A DNA stretch of 64,000 nt from contig JADKCZ010000002.1 of the NCBI GenBank assembly GCA_016718565.1, forward strand, positions 558,001 to 622,000. The letters are read 5' to 3'. The notes beneath the pieces are model-generated. The model did not search any database and was not told the DNA's origin. It saw nothing but the letters and a program-made list of their open reading frames with translations. Below, piece by piece: positions 54,639 to 62,435 of this stretch. The DNA comes from Anaeromyxobacter sp. (GTDB lineage: Bacteria > Myxococcota > Myxococcia > Myxococcales > Anaeromyxobacteraceae). Each line of letters starts with the position of its first letter. The stretch's first letter is position 1. A program made the translations under genes and the position numbers.

Positions 54639-55561
54639 GCCCGGCCGGCGCCACTCCGGTGGCGTCGCGCGTCCTGGTGGTTGGCTCGGACGCCGACGTC
54701 ACGACCGCGCTGCACCTCCACCTCGATCGGGCTGGCCACGCGATGTACTGCGTGCCCGGTCCCGCCGACCTGGAGACGTTCCTGCGCGTGGTGGCGCCGC
54801 ACGTGGTGGTGCTCATGCTGCCGGCCTCACCGGACGCCGCCTGGGGTGGCGCCCTCACCGCCGCCGCCGGGGCCGCCCGGGTGGGCGTGCGGGTGGTCAT
54901 GATCGGGCCGGCCCGCGAGATCGTGGAGCCGCTGGCCGCGGTGGCGGGCGCCGAGCGGGCCCTCTCCCGCGCCGAGGCGCTGGCCCGCCCGCTGCTGGTG
55001 GTGGAGCGCACCCCGGCCGCCGCGGCGCTGGCCCAGCTGGCCGGCCAGGCGGCGCGCCCGCCGGCGCCACCGGCCCAGGCCGGCCGGCCCTCGCCGCCCC
55101 CCGCGGCCCAGGCCTCGCCGGCGCTCTCCGAGGCGGGCAACCAGCCGCCGCTGCGCACCGCCCCGGCGCCGGCGGTGGACCTGATGACGCTCATCGACGA
55201 GGAGCTGGTCGACGAGCCCCGCTCCCGGCCGGCGCCGGCCCGGGTCGAGGTCAACGTCAGCCTGGTGTCGGAGCACAACTTCTACGTGGGGTCGACCCGG
55301 CACATCGACTCCGGCGGGGTCTTCATCGCCACCGCCCTGCCGCCCGTGGTGGGCACCCGCCTGCAGGTCCGGCTGGGGCTGGCCGACGGCCGCAAGATCG
55401 ACCTGGAGGGCGAGGTGGCCTTCGTGCGCGAGAAGAACGCCACCACCGGCCGCCAGCCCACCGGCTGCGGCGTGAAGCTGATGGGCCTGCCCGGCTGGGC
55501 CTCCGACGCCATCGACCGGTTCGTCATGGCCCGGCAGCCGATCGTGTACGCGCCGAGATAA
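54635..55561 (+). CDS. PilZ domain protein with degenerate N-terminal receiver
   Basis: 308 residues. Residues 12-120 resemble a receiver (SRVLVVGSDADVTTALHLHL) whose phosphorylation aspartate is lost (PHVVVLMLPAS, M in place of D). A Pro/Ala-rich linker follows (about 125-180). The C-terminal PilZ domain of the Myxococcus type covers about 200-305 (EHNFYVGSTRHIDSGGVFIA, then RLQVRLGLADGRKIDLEGEV). The DSGG motif is present, but I see no upstream RxxxR, so c-di-GMP binding is doubtful. The start overlaps the PilT/PilU stop, strongly suggesting that it acts with that ATPase. Confidence 0.9.
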   Translation: MSPAGATPVASRVLVVGSDADVTTALHLHLDRAGHAMYCVPGPADLETFLRVVAPHVVVLMLPASPDAAWGGALTAAAGAARVGVRVVMIGPAREIVEPLAAVAGAERALSRAEALARPLLVVERTPAAAALAQLAGQAARPPAPPAQAGRPSPPPAAQASPALSEAGNQPPLRTAPAPAVDLMTLIDEELVDEPRSRPAPARVEVNVSLVSEHNFYVGSTRHIDSGGVFIATALPPVVGTRLQVRLGLADGRKIDLEGEVAFVREKNATTGRQPTGCGVKLMGLPGWASDAIDRFVMARQPIVYAPR

Positions 55562-55563
55562 CC

Positions 55564-55583
55564 GGCGCCGCTTCAGCGGCGCC
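55564..55583 (+). terminator. Stem-loop after the pilus/PilZ unit (candidate terminator)
   Basis: A perfect 8-bp stem, GGCGCCGC and GCGGCGCC, with the 4-base loop TTCA, begins 3 bases after the PilZ-gene stop. There is no T tract, so if it terminates transcription it is not a textbook intrinsic terminator. Confidence 0.5.
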
Positions 55584-55819
55584 CGGATCCGCCCCGCAGT
55601 CCCGGCCCTCCGCCCCTCCGGAGGAACCGCCGCCCGTACCGTCCCGCCACCCGACCCCAGCTCTCGCCCCGCCCCCCCCCGCGCGCCCCCGCACACCCCC
55701 CGCCCGGCCACCCCGCACTCCCCGTTGATGGGCCCGATCGAACGTGCCAGCGTTCCCTTCGATGGCCCTTCCGCCCAGGGAGGGCCCCGAGCGGCCTTCG
55801 CCGCCGGAGAGGGGACCTC

Positions 55820-56791
55820 ATGCGCGCGTGGACGAACTCCCTGGCGGCCCTGCTGCTCCTCGCCTCCTCGGCCTGCGGAGGCACCGATGACCCGCCGCGG
55901 TCCGGCACCGACCTGACGGCCTTCACGCTGGCCCTCCAGACCGGCCCGGCCACGCTGGACGCCACCGGCCACGCCGTGACCGCCGAGGTCTCCACCAGCG
56001 CGCGCCTCGGGCACCTCGTGCCCACCCTCTCGCTGTCGCCCGGTGCCACCGTGAGCCCGGCCTCCGGCGCCACGGTGGACTTCAGCGCCGGCCCGGTGGC
56101 CTTCACGGTCACCGCCGAGGACGGCACGCGGCAGGTCTGGACCGTGACCATCCGCCAGGTGCAGGCCGCCGAGCGGATCTTCTACGCGGCCGGACCCGAC
56201 GGCCTGTGGCGCACCGCCGACGACGTGGTCTCGATCTACCTGCGCTACCGGTACGACGGCGCCGGCCGGCTCCTCCGGATGGAGTTCTTCGGCGTCGGCG
56301 CCGACCTCGTCTGGTTCACCCCGGACGACGTGATGAGCCAGGTGAACCTCATCGAGAACGACGCCTTCGGGGAGGTCTCGAGGCAGGTGGCCACCACCCC
56401 CGGCGCCGACGGCCAGCTCGACACGGCGGACGACCTGGTGGTGTTCTACGCCGATCACACCTACGGCGCCGACGGCCGGCTGGGCCGCATGATCTACCGG
56501 GACGACGGCCCCGACGCGGCCTGGTTCACCGCCGACGACCCCATCAGCTACTACTACGAGCCGGCCCACGACGCGGCCGGCCGGATGACCCAGCTGCGCC
56601 GCTTCACGGGCCGGGGCGTCGACTCGGCCTGGCTGACCGCCGACGACGTCCAGTCGTCCCTGGCCGTCTTCACCCTCGACGCCGCCGGCAACCAGGTGGG
56701 CGCCGTCACCTACGACGGGAAGGGCGCCGACGGCCTGTGGGGCACCGCCGACGACGTCGTCTCGGGCGTCTACCAGCAGCTCAACGAGTGA
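55820..56791 (+). CDS. Lipoprotein with six GxDxxWxTxDD repeats
   Basis: 323 residues with GGAGAGG upstream of the ATG. The N-terminus is a lipoprotein signal (ALLLLASSACGG). Residues about 30-115 form an Ig-like domain of the DUF5018-like pattern (LVPTLSLSPGATVSPASGAT, then FTVTAEDGTRQVWTVTI). Residues about 120-320 contain six repeats about 30-40 residues apart: GPDGLWRTADD, GADLVWFTPDD, GADGQLDTADD, GPDAAWFTADD, GVDSAWLTADD and GADGLWGTADD. Each is followed by a YD-like strand (YRYDGAGRLLRMEFF). The acidic loops look like metal, probably calcium, sites. It should be exposed on the outer membrane surface. No function is known to me. Confidence 0.82.
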   Translation: MRAWTNSLAALLLLASSACGGTDDPPRSGTDLTAFTLALQTGPATLDATGHAVTAEVSTSARLGHLVPTLSLSPGATVSPASGATVDFSAGPVAFTVTAEDGTRQVWTVTIRQVQAAERIFYAAGPDGLWRTADDVVSIYLRYRYDGAGRLLRMEFFGVGADLVWFTPDDVMSQVNLIENDAFGEVSRQVATTPGADGQLDTADDLVVFYADHTYGADGRLGRMIYRDDGPDAAWFTADDPISYYYEPAHDAAGRMTQLRRFTGRGVDSAWLTADDVQSSLAVFTLDAAGNQVGAVTYDGKGADGLWGTADDVVSGVYQQLNE

Positions 56792-56989
56792 CGCGGCGGC
56801 GGCGCGCCGCCCGGGTGCGCGAGTCGTCCACCACCCGGTCGGTGCGCACCGTCTGGTAGGGGCTGCCCCAGGGCCAGGTCTCGGCGGCGCCCCCGGGCGC
56901 CATCCCGTGGCCCGGGCGTGCGGCATTTTGGCGCCAGGATTCGGGGCCTGTCGGCCACGGCCACAGGGACGGGGCGCCGCTTCAGGGGC

Positions 56990-57019
56990 ATGACCTGGAT
57001 CTCACGAGCCCCCTAGCAT
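56990..57019 (+). promoter_or_regulatory. Weak candidate sigma70-type promoter of the lipoprotein block
   Basis: ATGACC at 56990-56995 and TAGCAT at 57014-57019 are 18 bases apart; each matches the consensus in four of six positions. It lies about 40 bases before the start of the next gene, which has GGAGGGA as its ribosome site. This is a tentative call. Confidence 0.3.
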
Positions 57020-57060
57020 CAACGCTGAGCCCGAGTCCCACTCCAGCGGAGGGACCGAAC

Positions 57061-58011
57061 ATGACGCGAGCCTCGTTGGCAGGGCTGCTCCTCGCCGTCG
57101 CCGCCTGCTCCGAAGCCGGTCAGCCGGCCGGCGTCAAACCCACCGGCTACGCCGCCGTCAGCATCGCCGTCGACGACACGGCCAACCGCGTGTTCGCAGG
57201 GGCCGAGCTGGCCTGGAAGGGCTCGTTCGTCTACGACCCGACCACCAGGATCGCGGTCAAGGACTCGGTCTGGCCCGGCCCGTACCCCGCGCTCTTCGAC
57301 GACGGCCCCTGGACGGAGGGGGGCCACGAAGGCGCGGGCGCCGTGGCCGGCGATCACGTCCTCGGCGCGACCATCTTCGTCAAGGCGCCCGCCACACCGG
57401 AGGAGGTCGCCTCCTTCCTCGGCTACTTCGAGTACGGCCTGATCGACGTGGCCTATGAGCGGCCCATCCCGGAGGGCGGCTTCGGCAACGGCTGGCTCTG
57501 GGCCGGCCCCCTCGGCAGCTTCTCCATCGCCCTCCTGAGCACGAGGGACGTGACGGCGCGAGGCATGACGCTGCCCGCGTTCGGGGCGACCGACCTCCGG
57601 CTCACCCTCGATCTCTCCCGCCTCGACCCTGGCGACTGGGACACCTCGGCCGTCTGGATCAAGTCCGACGCCTGGTCCTGGGGGCTCGTCCAGCTCCTGG
57701 ACGACGGCCGGAAGGGGGACGCCGCCGCCGGGGACGGCATCTTCACCTTCGTCCTCTCCGAGCACGCCGGCGCCGGCCGGCCGCTCCTCCACACCGGCCT
57801 CCTCCGGAGCGGCCAGGCGCCGGAGTTCGTCTGGAAGCTCGGCGGCGGCCTCGACACCCTGACCGGCGAGTACAAGTCGAGCGAGGGCGTGGCGCTCTCG
57901 GGCGGCGCGACCGCCGCGACCCGGCCGCCCGGCGGGTCCTGGACGGCGCTGCCGGTCCTGCTCTGCACCGCCAACGGCTCGAACCAGAACACCTGCGTCA
58001 CCGTGCCTTAG
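57061..58011 (+). CDS. Lipoprotein with choice-of-anchor-X-like domain
   Basis: 316 residues with signal MTRASLAGLLLAVAACSEAG (lipobox VAAC). The middle region includes LQLLDDGRKGDAAAGDGIFT-like sequence (VQLLDDGRKGDAAAGDGIF), the hallmark of choice-of-anchor X modules, in which an acidic D-G-x-x-G-D loop precedes a beta strand. The rest is beta-rich: GYAAVSIAVDDTANRVFAG at the front and TSAVWIKSDAWSWGLVQLL. I recognise no catalytic motif. It precedes the tandem lipoprotein pair by 15 bases and is probably co-transcribed with it. Confidence 0.8.
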   Translation: MTRASLAGLLLAVAACSEAGQPAGVKPTGYAAVSIAVDDTANRVFAGAELAWKGSFVYDPTTRIAVKDSVWPGPYPALFDDGPWTEGGHEGAGAVAGDHVLGATIFVKAPATPEEVASFLGYFEYGLIDVAYERPIPEGGFGNGWLWAGPLGSFSIALLSTRDVTARGMTLPAFGATDLRLTLDLSRLDPGDWDTSAVWIKSDAWSWGLVQLLDDGRKGDAAAGDGIFTFVLSEHAGAGRPLLHTGLLRSGQAPEFVWKLGGGLDTLTGEYKSSEGVALSGGATAATRPPGGSWTALPVLLCTANGSNQNTCVTVP

Positions 58012-58026
58012 CCCGGGGAGGTCGCG

Positions 58027-60186
58027 ATGCAGGCGCAGGCTGGCTTCCTCTCGGGGCTCTCGCTCGGCGCGCTCGGCCTCCTCTGCGCCGCGGGCGCGGG
58101 CTGCGCCAGGACCTCCGACCCGGCCCCCGGCCCCGGCCAGCCGGTCTCGAGCCTCACCCTCAGCTGCGGGTCCTACGACGCCGGCCTCACCAGCGGGCTG
58201 GTCCTGGCGGCCGTCATCGACCCCGCGCGTCCGTCCGACACGCTGCTCGAGGTCTTCACCAGCACGCAGCGGACGCCGGTGACCTGCAGGGGCGGCGAGC
58301 GGCTCTGCCTCCTCGCCTTCCCGGGCATCGCGGCGAGGACGAACGAGAACACGCCGTCGCCGGTGATGGTGACCGGCGACCTGGGCGGCGGCCTGACCGG
58401 CTGGACCTGCACCCCCGACATGGCCCGGGCCCTGGCGCAGCCCGAGGGCCGGGCACTGCTGGTGTCCGGCCGGCTCGAGGTCGAGTGGACCCCCGTCGCC
58501 GGCGCGGCGACCTACGCCGTGACGCTGCGAGATCTCGGTCCGCCCGGCCCGCCGGACTACAGGCCACCGCGCGTCGTGGGCGACCGGGTGCTCACCGGCG
58601 CCACCCACGCCACCTTCTCCCTCGAGGCCGGCCGCCCGCCGGACTTCGGGGTGGTCGAGGTGGAGGCCTGGGCCACCGACGCCTCGGTCCCGCTCAGGGG
58701 CTGGCTCGACGAAGGCGGGGCCAACCGCTCGGTGCGGGCCATCCCGGTGATCGGGGCGCCCTGGACGCTGCGCCAGCCCTCGGAGCTCGCCGCCGGGACG
58801 CTCGACCTCGACGTGCCGGCCGGGAAGCGGCTGGCGGTGATCCTGCTCAACGTGGACGGCCGGGACGGCGCCGGCGCGACGCTGCAGGCGGCGGGGACCG
58901 GCCCGGCGGCGCCCGCGGCTGGCGCCGCGCCGGCGGTCGGGACGCGGGGCGCAGGCCTGCCCCACGGCGTCGCTCGGGCCCCGGTCACCTCCCCGGAGGC
59001 GCTGACCCCGCGGGACCTGGCCCAGGCCGAGGCGACGCGGACCTTCTGCACCTTCGACCGGCCGGACTACGACCTGCAAACCGGGAATCCGGCCGTCCGG
59101 AGACCGGCGTCGCTCGCGCTCGTGACGGCGAACGCCCTGCTCTACGTGGACGACCAGGACGCGAGCGGGTTCACCTCGTCGGACTGGCAGGCGCTCGGAG
59201 CGCGGTGGGACGCCGTCCAGGCGGCGGTCACGAGCCGCTCGGGCCCCTTGCCGGACGTGGACGCGAACGGCAGGTTCATCCTGTTCTTCACCAGCGCGCT
59301 CGGCCCCCTGGCGCGGAGCGTGGCCAACGTCTACGACCTGACGCACCAGGCCGACACCGCCCCCGACTGCCGCGGCGGGCCCAACACCCAGTCCAACCAC
59401 GCCGACATGGTCCACCTGCACCCGCCCTTTGGCATGGAGGACGAGGCCGGCCGTCCCCTCGACCGGGACCAATCCTGGGCGGTGGTCGAGCGCGAGATGG
59501 CCCGCACCCTCCAGCGCATGCTGGACTGGTGGCGCTTCGCCGGACCGCTCGGCAACGAGTACCTTCGCAACACGGAGATCACCCACGCTCGGATGGGGCT
59601 CGCCGCGACCCTGGCGGGCTCGGGCGACCACGTCCCAGCGCTCCGCGCCCTGTCCGCACCGGCGCTCTTCACCCGCGCCGGGCCCGGTGGCGGCTTCGGC
59701 GGGTATCCCTCGCTGCAGATGTACCCGTGGGACGAGGATGGCACCTACCAGGCCAAGCCGGTCAAGGTGGCGGCCGCGGACTCCTTCCTCCTCTTCCTCT
59801 CGGATCGGCTCGGGCCGGCCTTCGACGAGCGCTTCTTCGACCAGGTGGTCGCCCTGCGCGGGCTCGAGGAGGTCTCGGGGATACCGTTCCACATGGCCTA
59901 CGCGCTCTGGGCCGGGGCCCTCCTCTTCTCCAACGAGCCGGCCAGCCCGTGGAGCGGCTTCGACTTCACCGGGCCGGACTGGACCCCGCTCCACCAGAAG
60001 TTCCAGCGCTTCGAATACGCCCCCCTCGAGGCCGGTCCGATCGTGCCGGTGACCCTCCGGCGGAACGGCTTCGACGTCCACGTGACCGGCGTGGCCGGGC
60101 CCGGCGGAGGCCGCGTGACCGTGACCAGCGGGGAGGCCACCAGACCCTACGTGATGGCCGTCCCCTTCGAGGGAAGCCTGCCGTAG
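58027..60186 (+). CDS. Lipoprotein resembling a zinc peptidase (M30-like) with altered active site, copy 1
   Basis: 719 residues, behind GGGGAGG. Lipobox at C26 (CAAGAGC). Residues about 45-145 form a beta-rich domain, about 150-235 an FN3-like domain (LEVEWTPVAGAATYAVTLRD) and about 350-640 a region with hyicolysin (M30)-like signs: NALLYVDDQDASGF, then LPDVDANGRFILFFTSALG and SNHADMVHLHPPF. Where active enzymes have HExxH this copy has R489-E-M-A-R493 (VVEREMARTLQRML). The C-terminus (about 650-719) is another beta domain. The M30 link is inferred from the motif order, and the changed histidines suggest a non-catalytic role. The next gene is a close duplicate. Confidence 0.8.
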   Translation: MQAQAGFLSGLSLGALGLLCAAGAGCARTSDPAPGPGQPVSSLTLSCGSYDAGLTSGLVLAAVIDPARPSDTLLEVFTSTQRTPVTCRGGERLCLLAFPGIAARTNENTPSPVMVTGDLGGGLTGWTCTPDMARALAQPEGRALLVSGRLEVEWTPVAGAATYAVTLRDLGPPGPPDYRPPRVVGDRVLTGATHATFSLEAGRPPDFGVVEVEAWATDASVPLRGWLDEGGANRSVRAIPVIGAPWTLRQPSELAAGTLDLDVPAGKRLAVILLNVDGRDGAGATLQAAGTGPAAPAAGAAPAVGTRGAGLPHGVARAPVTSPEALTPRDLAQAEATRTFCTFDRPDYDLQTGNPAVRRPASLALVTANALLYVDDQDASGFTSSDWQALGARWDAVQAAVTSRSGPLPDVDANGRFILFFTSALGPLARSVANVYDLTHQADTAPDCRGGPNTQSNHADMVHLHPPFGMEDEAGRPLDRDQSWAVVEREMARTLQRMLDWWRFAGPLGNEYLRNTEITHARMGLAATLAGSGDHVPALRALSAPALFTRAGPGGGFGGYPSLQMYPWDEDGTYQAKPVKVAAADSFLLFLSDRLGPAFDERFFDQVVALRGLEEVSGIPFHMAYALWAGALLFSNEPASPWSGFDFTGPDWTPLHQKFQRFEYAPLEAGPIVPVTLRRNGFDVHVTGVAGPGGGRVTVTSGEATRPYVMAVPFEGSLP

Positions 60187-60241
60187 GAGGAGCGCCGGCC
60201 GAGACGCCTGCATTTCCTTTCCTGACCCCGGGGAGGTCGCG

Positions 60242-62392
60242 ATGAAGACGCAGATTGGCTTCCTCTCGGGCCTCTCGCTCGGCGCGCTCGGCCTCCTCTG
60301 CGCCGTGGGCGCGGGCTGCGCCAGGACCTCCGGCCCGGCCCCCGACCCCGGCCAGCCGGTCTCGAGCCTCACGCTCAGCTGCGGGTCCTACGACGCCGGC
60401 GTCACCAGCGGGCTGGTCCTCGCGGCCGTCATCGACCCCGCGCGCCCGTCCGATACGCTGCTCGAGGTCTTCACCAGCACCCAGCGGACGACGGCGACCT
60501 GCAAGGGCGGCGAGCGGCTCTGCCTCCTCGCCTTCCCCGGCGTCGCGGCGTGGTCGGGCGAGAACACCGTATGGGCGGTGATGGTGACCGGCGACCTGGG
60601 CGGCGGCCTGACGGGCTGGACCTGCACCCCCGACCCGGCCCGGACCCTGGCGCAGCCCGAGGGCCGGGCGCAGCTGGTGTCCGGCCGGCTGGAGGTCGAG
60701 TGGAACCCGGTCGCCGGCGCGGCGATCTACGCCGCGACGCTGCGGGACCTCGGCCCGCCTGGCCCGCCGGACCACCGGCCACCGCGCGTCGTGGGAGGCC
60801 CGGTGCTCACGACCGCCACCCACGCCACCTTCTCCCTCGAGGCCGGCCGCCTGCCGGACTTCGGGGTGGTCGAGGTGGAGGCCTGGGCCACCGACCCGTC
60901 GGTCCCGCTCCAGGGCTGGCTCGCCGAAGGCGGGGCCAACCGCTCGGTGCGGGCCATCCCGGTGATCGGGGCGCCCTGGACGCTCCACCAGCCCTCGGAC
61001 CTCGCCGCCGGGACGCTCGACCTCGACGTGCCAGCCGGGAAGCGGCTGGCGGTGATCCTGCTCAACGTGGACGGCCGGGACGGTGCCGGCGCGACGCTGC
61101 AGGCGGCCGGCACGGGACCGGCGGCGGCCGGAGCGCGGAGCGCCGGACTGCCCAGCGGCGGCTCCCTGAACCCGGTCACCTCCCCGGAGGCGCTGGCCTC
61201 CCGGAGCCTGGCCCAGGCCGAGGCGACGAGGTCCTTCTGCACCTTCGACCGGCCGACCTATGACCTGAACCTCGAGACCAGGATGCCGGCCATCCGGAGG
61301 CCGGCGTCGCTCGCGCTCGTGACGGCGAACGCCCTGCTCTACGTGGACGACCAGGACGCGAGCGGGTTCACCTCGTTGGACTGGCAGGCCCTCGGCGCGC
61401 GGTGGGACGCCGTCCAGGCGGCGATCACGAGCCGCTCGGGCCCCCTGCCGGACGTGGACGCGAACGGCAGGTTCATCCTGTTCTTCACGAGCGCGCTCGG
61501 CCCCCTGGCGCGGAGCGTGGCCAACACCTACGACCTCACCGGCCCGGCCGACACCGCCCCCGACTGCCACGGCGGGGCCAACCTCCAGTCCAACCAGGCC
61601 GACATGGTCCACCTGCACCCGCCCTTCGGCATGGAGGACGCGGCCGGCCGGCCGCTCGACCGGGGCCAGTCCTGGGCGGTGGTGGAGCGCGAGATGGCCC
61701 GCACCCTCCAGCGCATGGTGGACTGGTGGCGCTTCGCGGGGCCGCTCGGCAACAGCTACCTTCGCAGCACGGAGATCACCCACGCTCGCATGGGGCTCGC
61801 CGCGACGCTGGCGGGCTCGGGGGACCACGTCGCCGCGCTCCGCGCCCTGTCCGCGCCGGCGCTCTTCACCCGCGCGGACCCCGGTGGCGGCTTCGGCGGC
61901 TACCCGTCGCTGCAGATGACCCCGTGGAGGGAGAACGGCGAGGACAGCGGGGTCGCGGCCACGCCGGTCAAGCTGGCGGCGGCGGACTCCTTCCTCCTCT
62001 TCCTCTCGGATCGGCTCGGGCCGGCCTTCGACGAGCGCTTCTTCGACCAGGTGGTCGCCCTGCGAGGGCTCGAGGACGTCTCGGGGATCCCCTTCCACCT
62101 GGCCTATGCGCTCTGGACCGGGGCCCTCCTCTTCTCCAACGAGCCGGCCAGCCCGTGGAGCGGCTTCGACTTCACCGGGCCGGACTGGACCCCGCTCCAC
62201 CAGAAGTTCCAGCGCTTCGAGTACGCACCCCTCGAGGCCGGGCCGGCCGTGCCGGTGACGCTGCGGCGGAACGGCTTCGACGTCCAGGTGACCGGCGTGG
62301 CCGGGCCCGGTGGCGGCAAGGTGACCGTCACCAGCGGGGAGGCCACCAGGCCCTACGTGATGGCCGTCCCCTTCGAGGGGAGCCTGCCGTAG
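60242..62392 (+). CDS. Lipoprotein resembling a zinc peptidase (M30-like) with altered active site, copy 2
   Basis: 716 residues, a tandem duplicate of the preceding gene; most residues are identical and the ribosome site (GGGGAGGTCGCG) is duplicated too. Lipobox at C26. The same order of domains is kept, including the FN3-like LEVEWNPVAGAAIYAATLRD and the M30-like region, with R483-E-M-A-R487 in place of HExxH. Differences cluster in a Pro/Ala-rich linker near residues 295-330, which is shorter here, and in the segment around 565-580 (MTPWRENGEDSGVAATPV). Both copies keep full reading frames, which points to selection for protein function. Confidence 0.8.
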   Translation: MKTQIGFLSGLSLGALGLLCAVGAGCARTSGPAPDPGQPVSSLTLSCGSYDAGVTSGLVLAAVIDPARPSDTLLEVFTSTQRTTATCKGGERLCLLAFPGVAAWSGENTVWAVMVTGDLGGGLTGWTCTPDPARTLAQPEGRAQLVSGRLEVEWNPVAGAAIYAATLRDLGPPGPPDHRPPRVVGGPVLTTATHATFSLEAGRLPDFGVVEVEAWATDPSVPLQGWLAEGGANRSVRAIPVIGAPWTLHQPSDLAAGTLDLDVPAGKRLAVILLNVDGRDGAGATLQAAGTGPAAAGARSAGLPSGGSLNPVTSPEALASRSLAQAEATRSFCTFDRPTYDLNLETRMPAIRRPASLALVTANALLYVDDQDASGFTSLDWQALGARWDAVQAAITSRSGPLPDVDANGRFILFFTSALGPLARSVANTYDLTGPADTAPDCHGGANLQSNQADMVHLHPPFGMEDAAGRPLDRGQSWAVVEREMARTLQRMVDWWRFAGPLGNSYLRSTEITHARMGLAATLAGSGDHVAALRALSAPALFTRADPGGGFGGYPSLQMTPWRENGEDSGVAATPVKLAAADSFLLFLSDRLGPAFDERFFDQVVALRGLEDVSGIPFHLAYALWTGALLFSNEPASPWSGFDFTGPDWTPLHQKFQRFEYAPLEAGPAVPVTLRRNGFDVQVTGVAGPGGGKVTVTSGEATRPYVMAVPFEGSLP

Positions 62393-62435
62393 GAGGGGCG
62401 GCGGCCCGCGCCACCGCCCGGCCCTCGCCCCGCGC

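Noticed and set aside
58027..62392. Active metallopeptidases
   Set aside because: The HExxH site is RExAR in both copies, so a claim of zinc peptidase activity is not supported.
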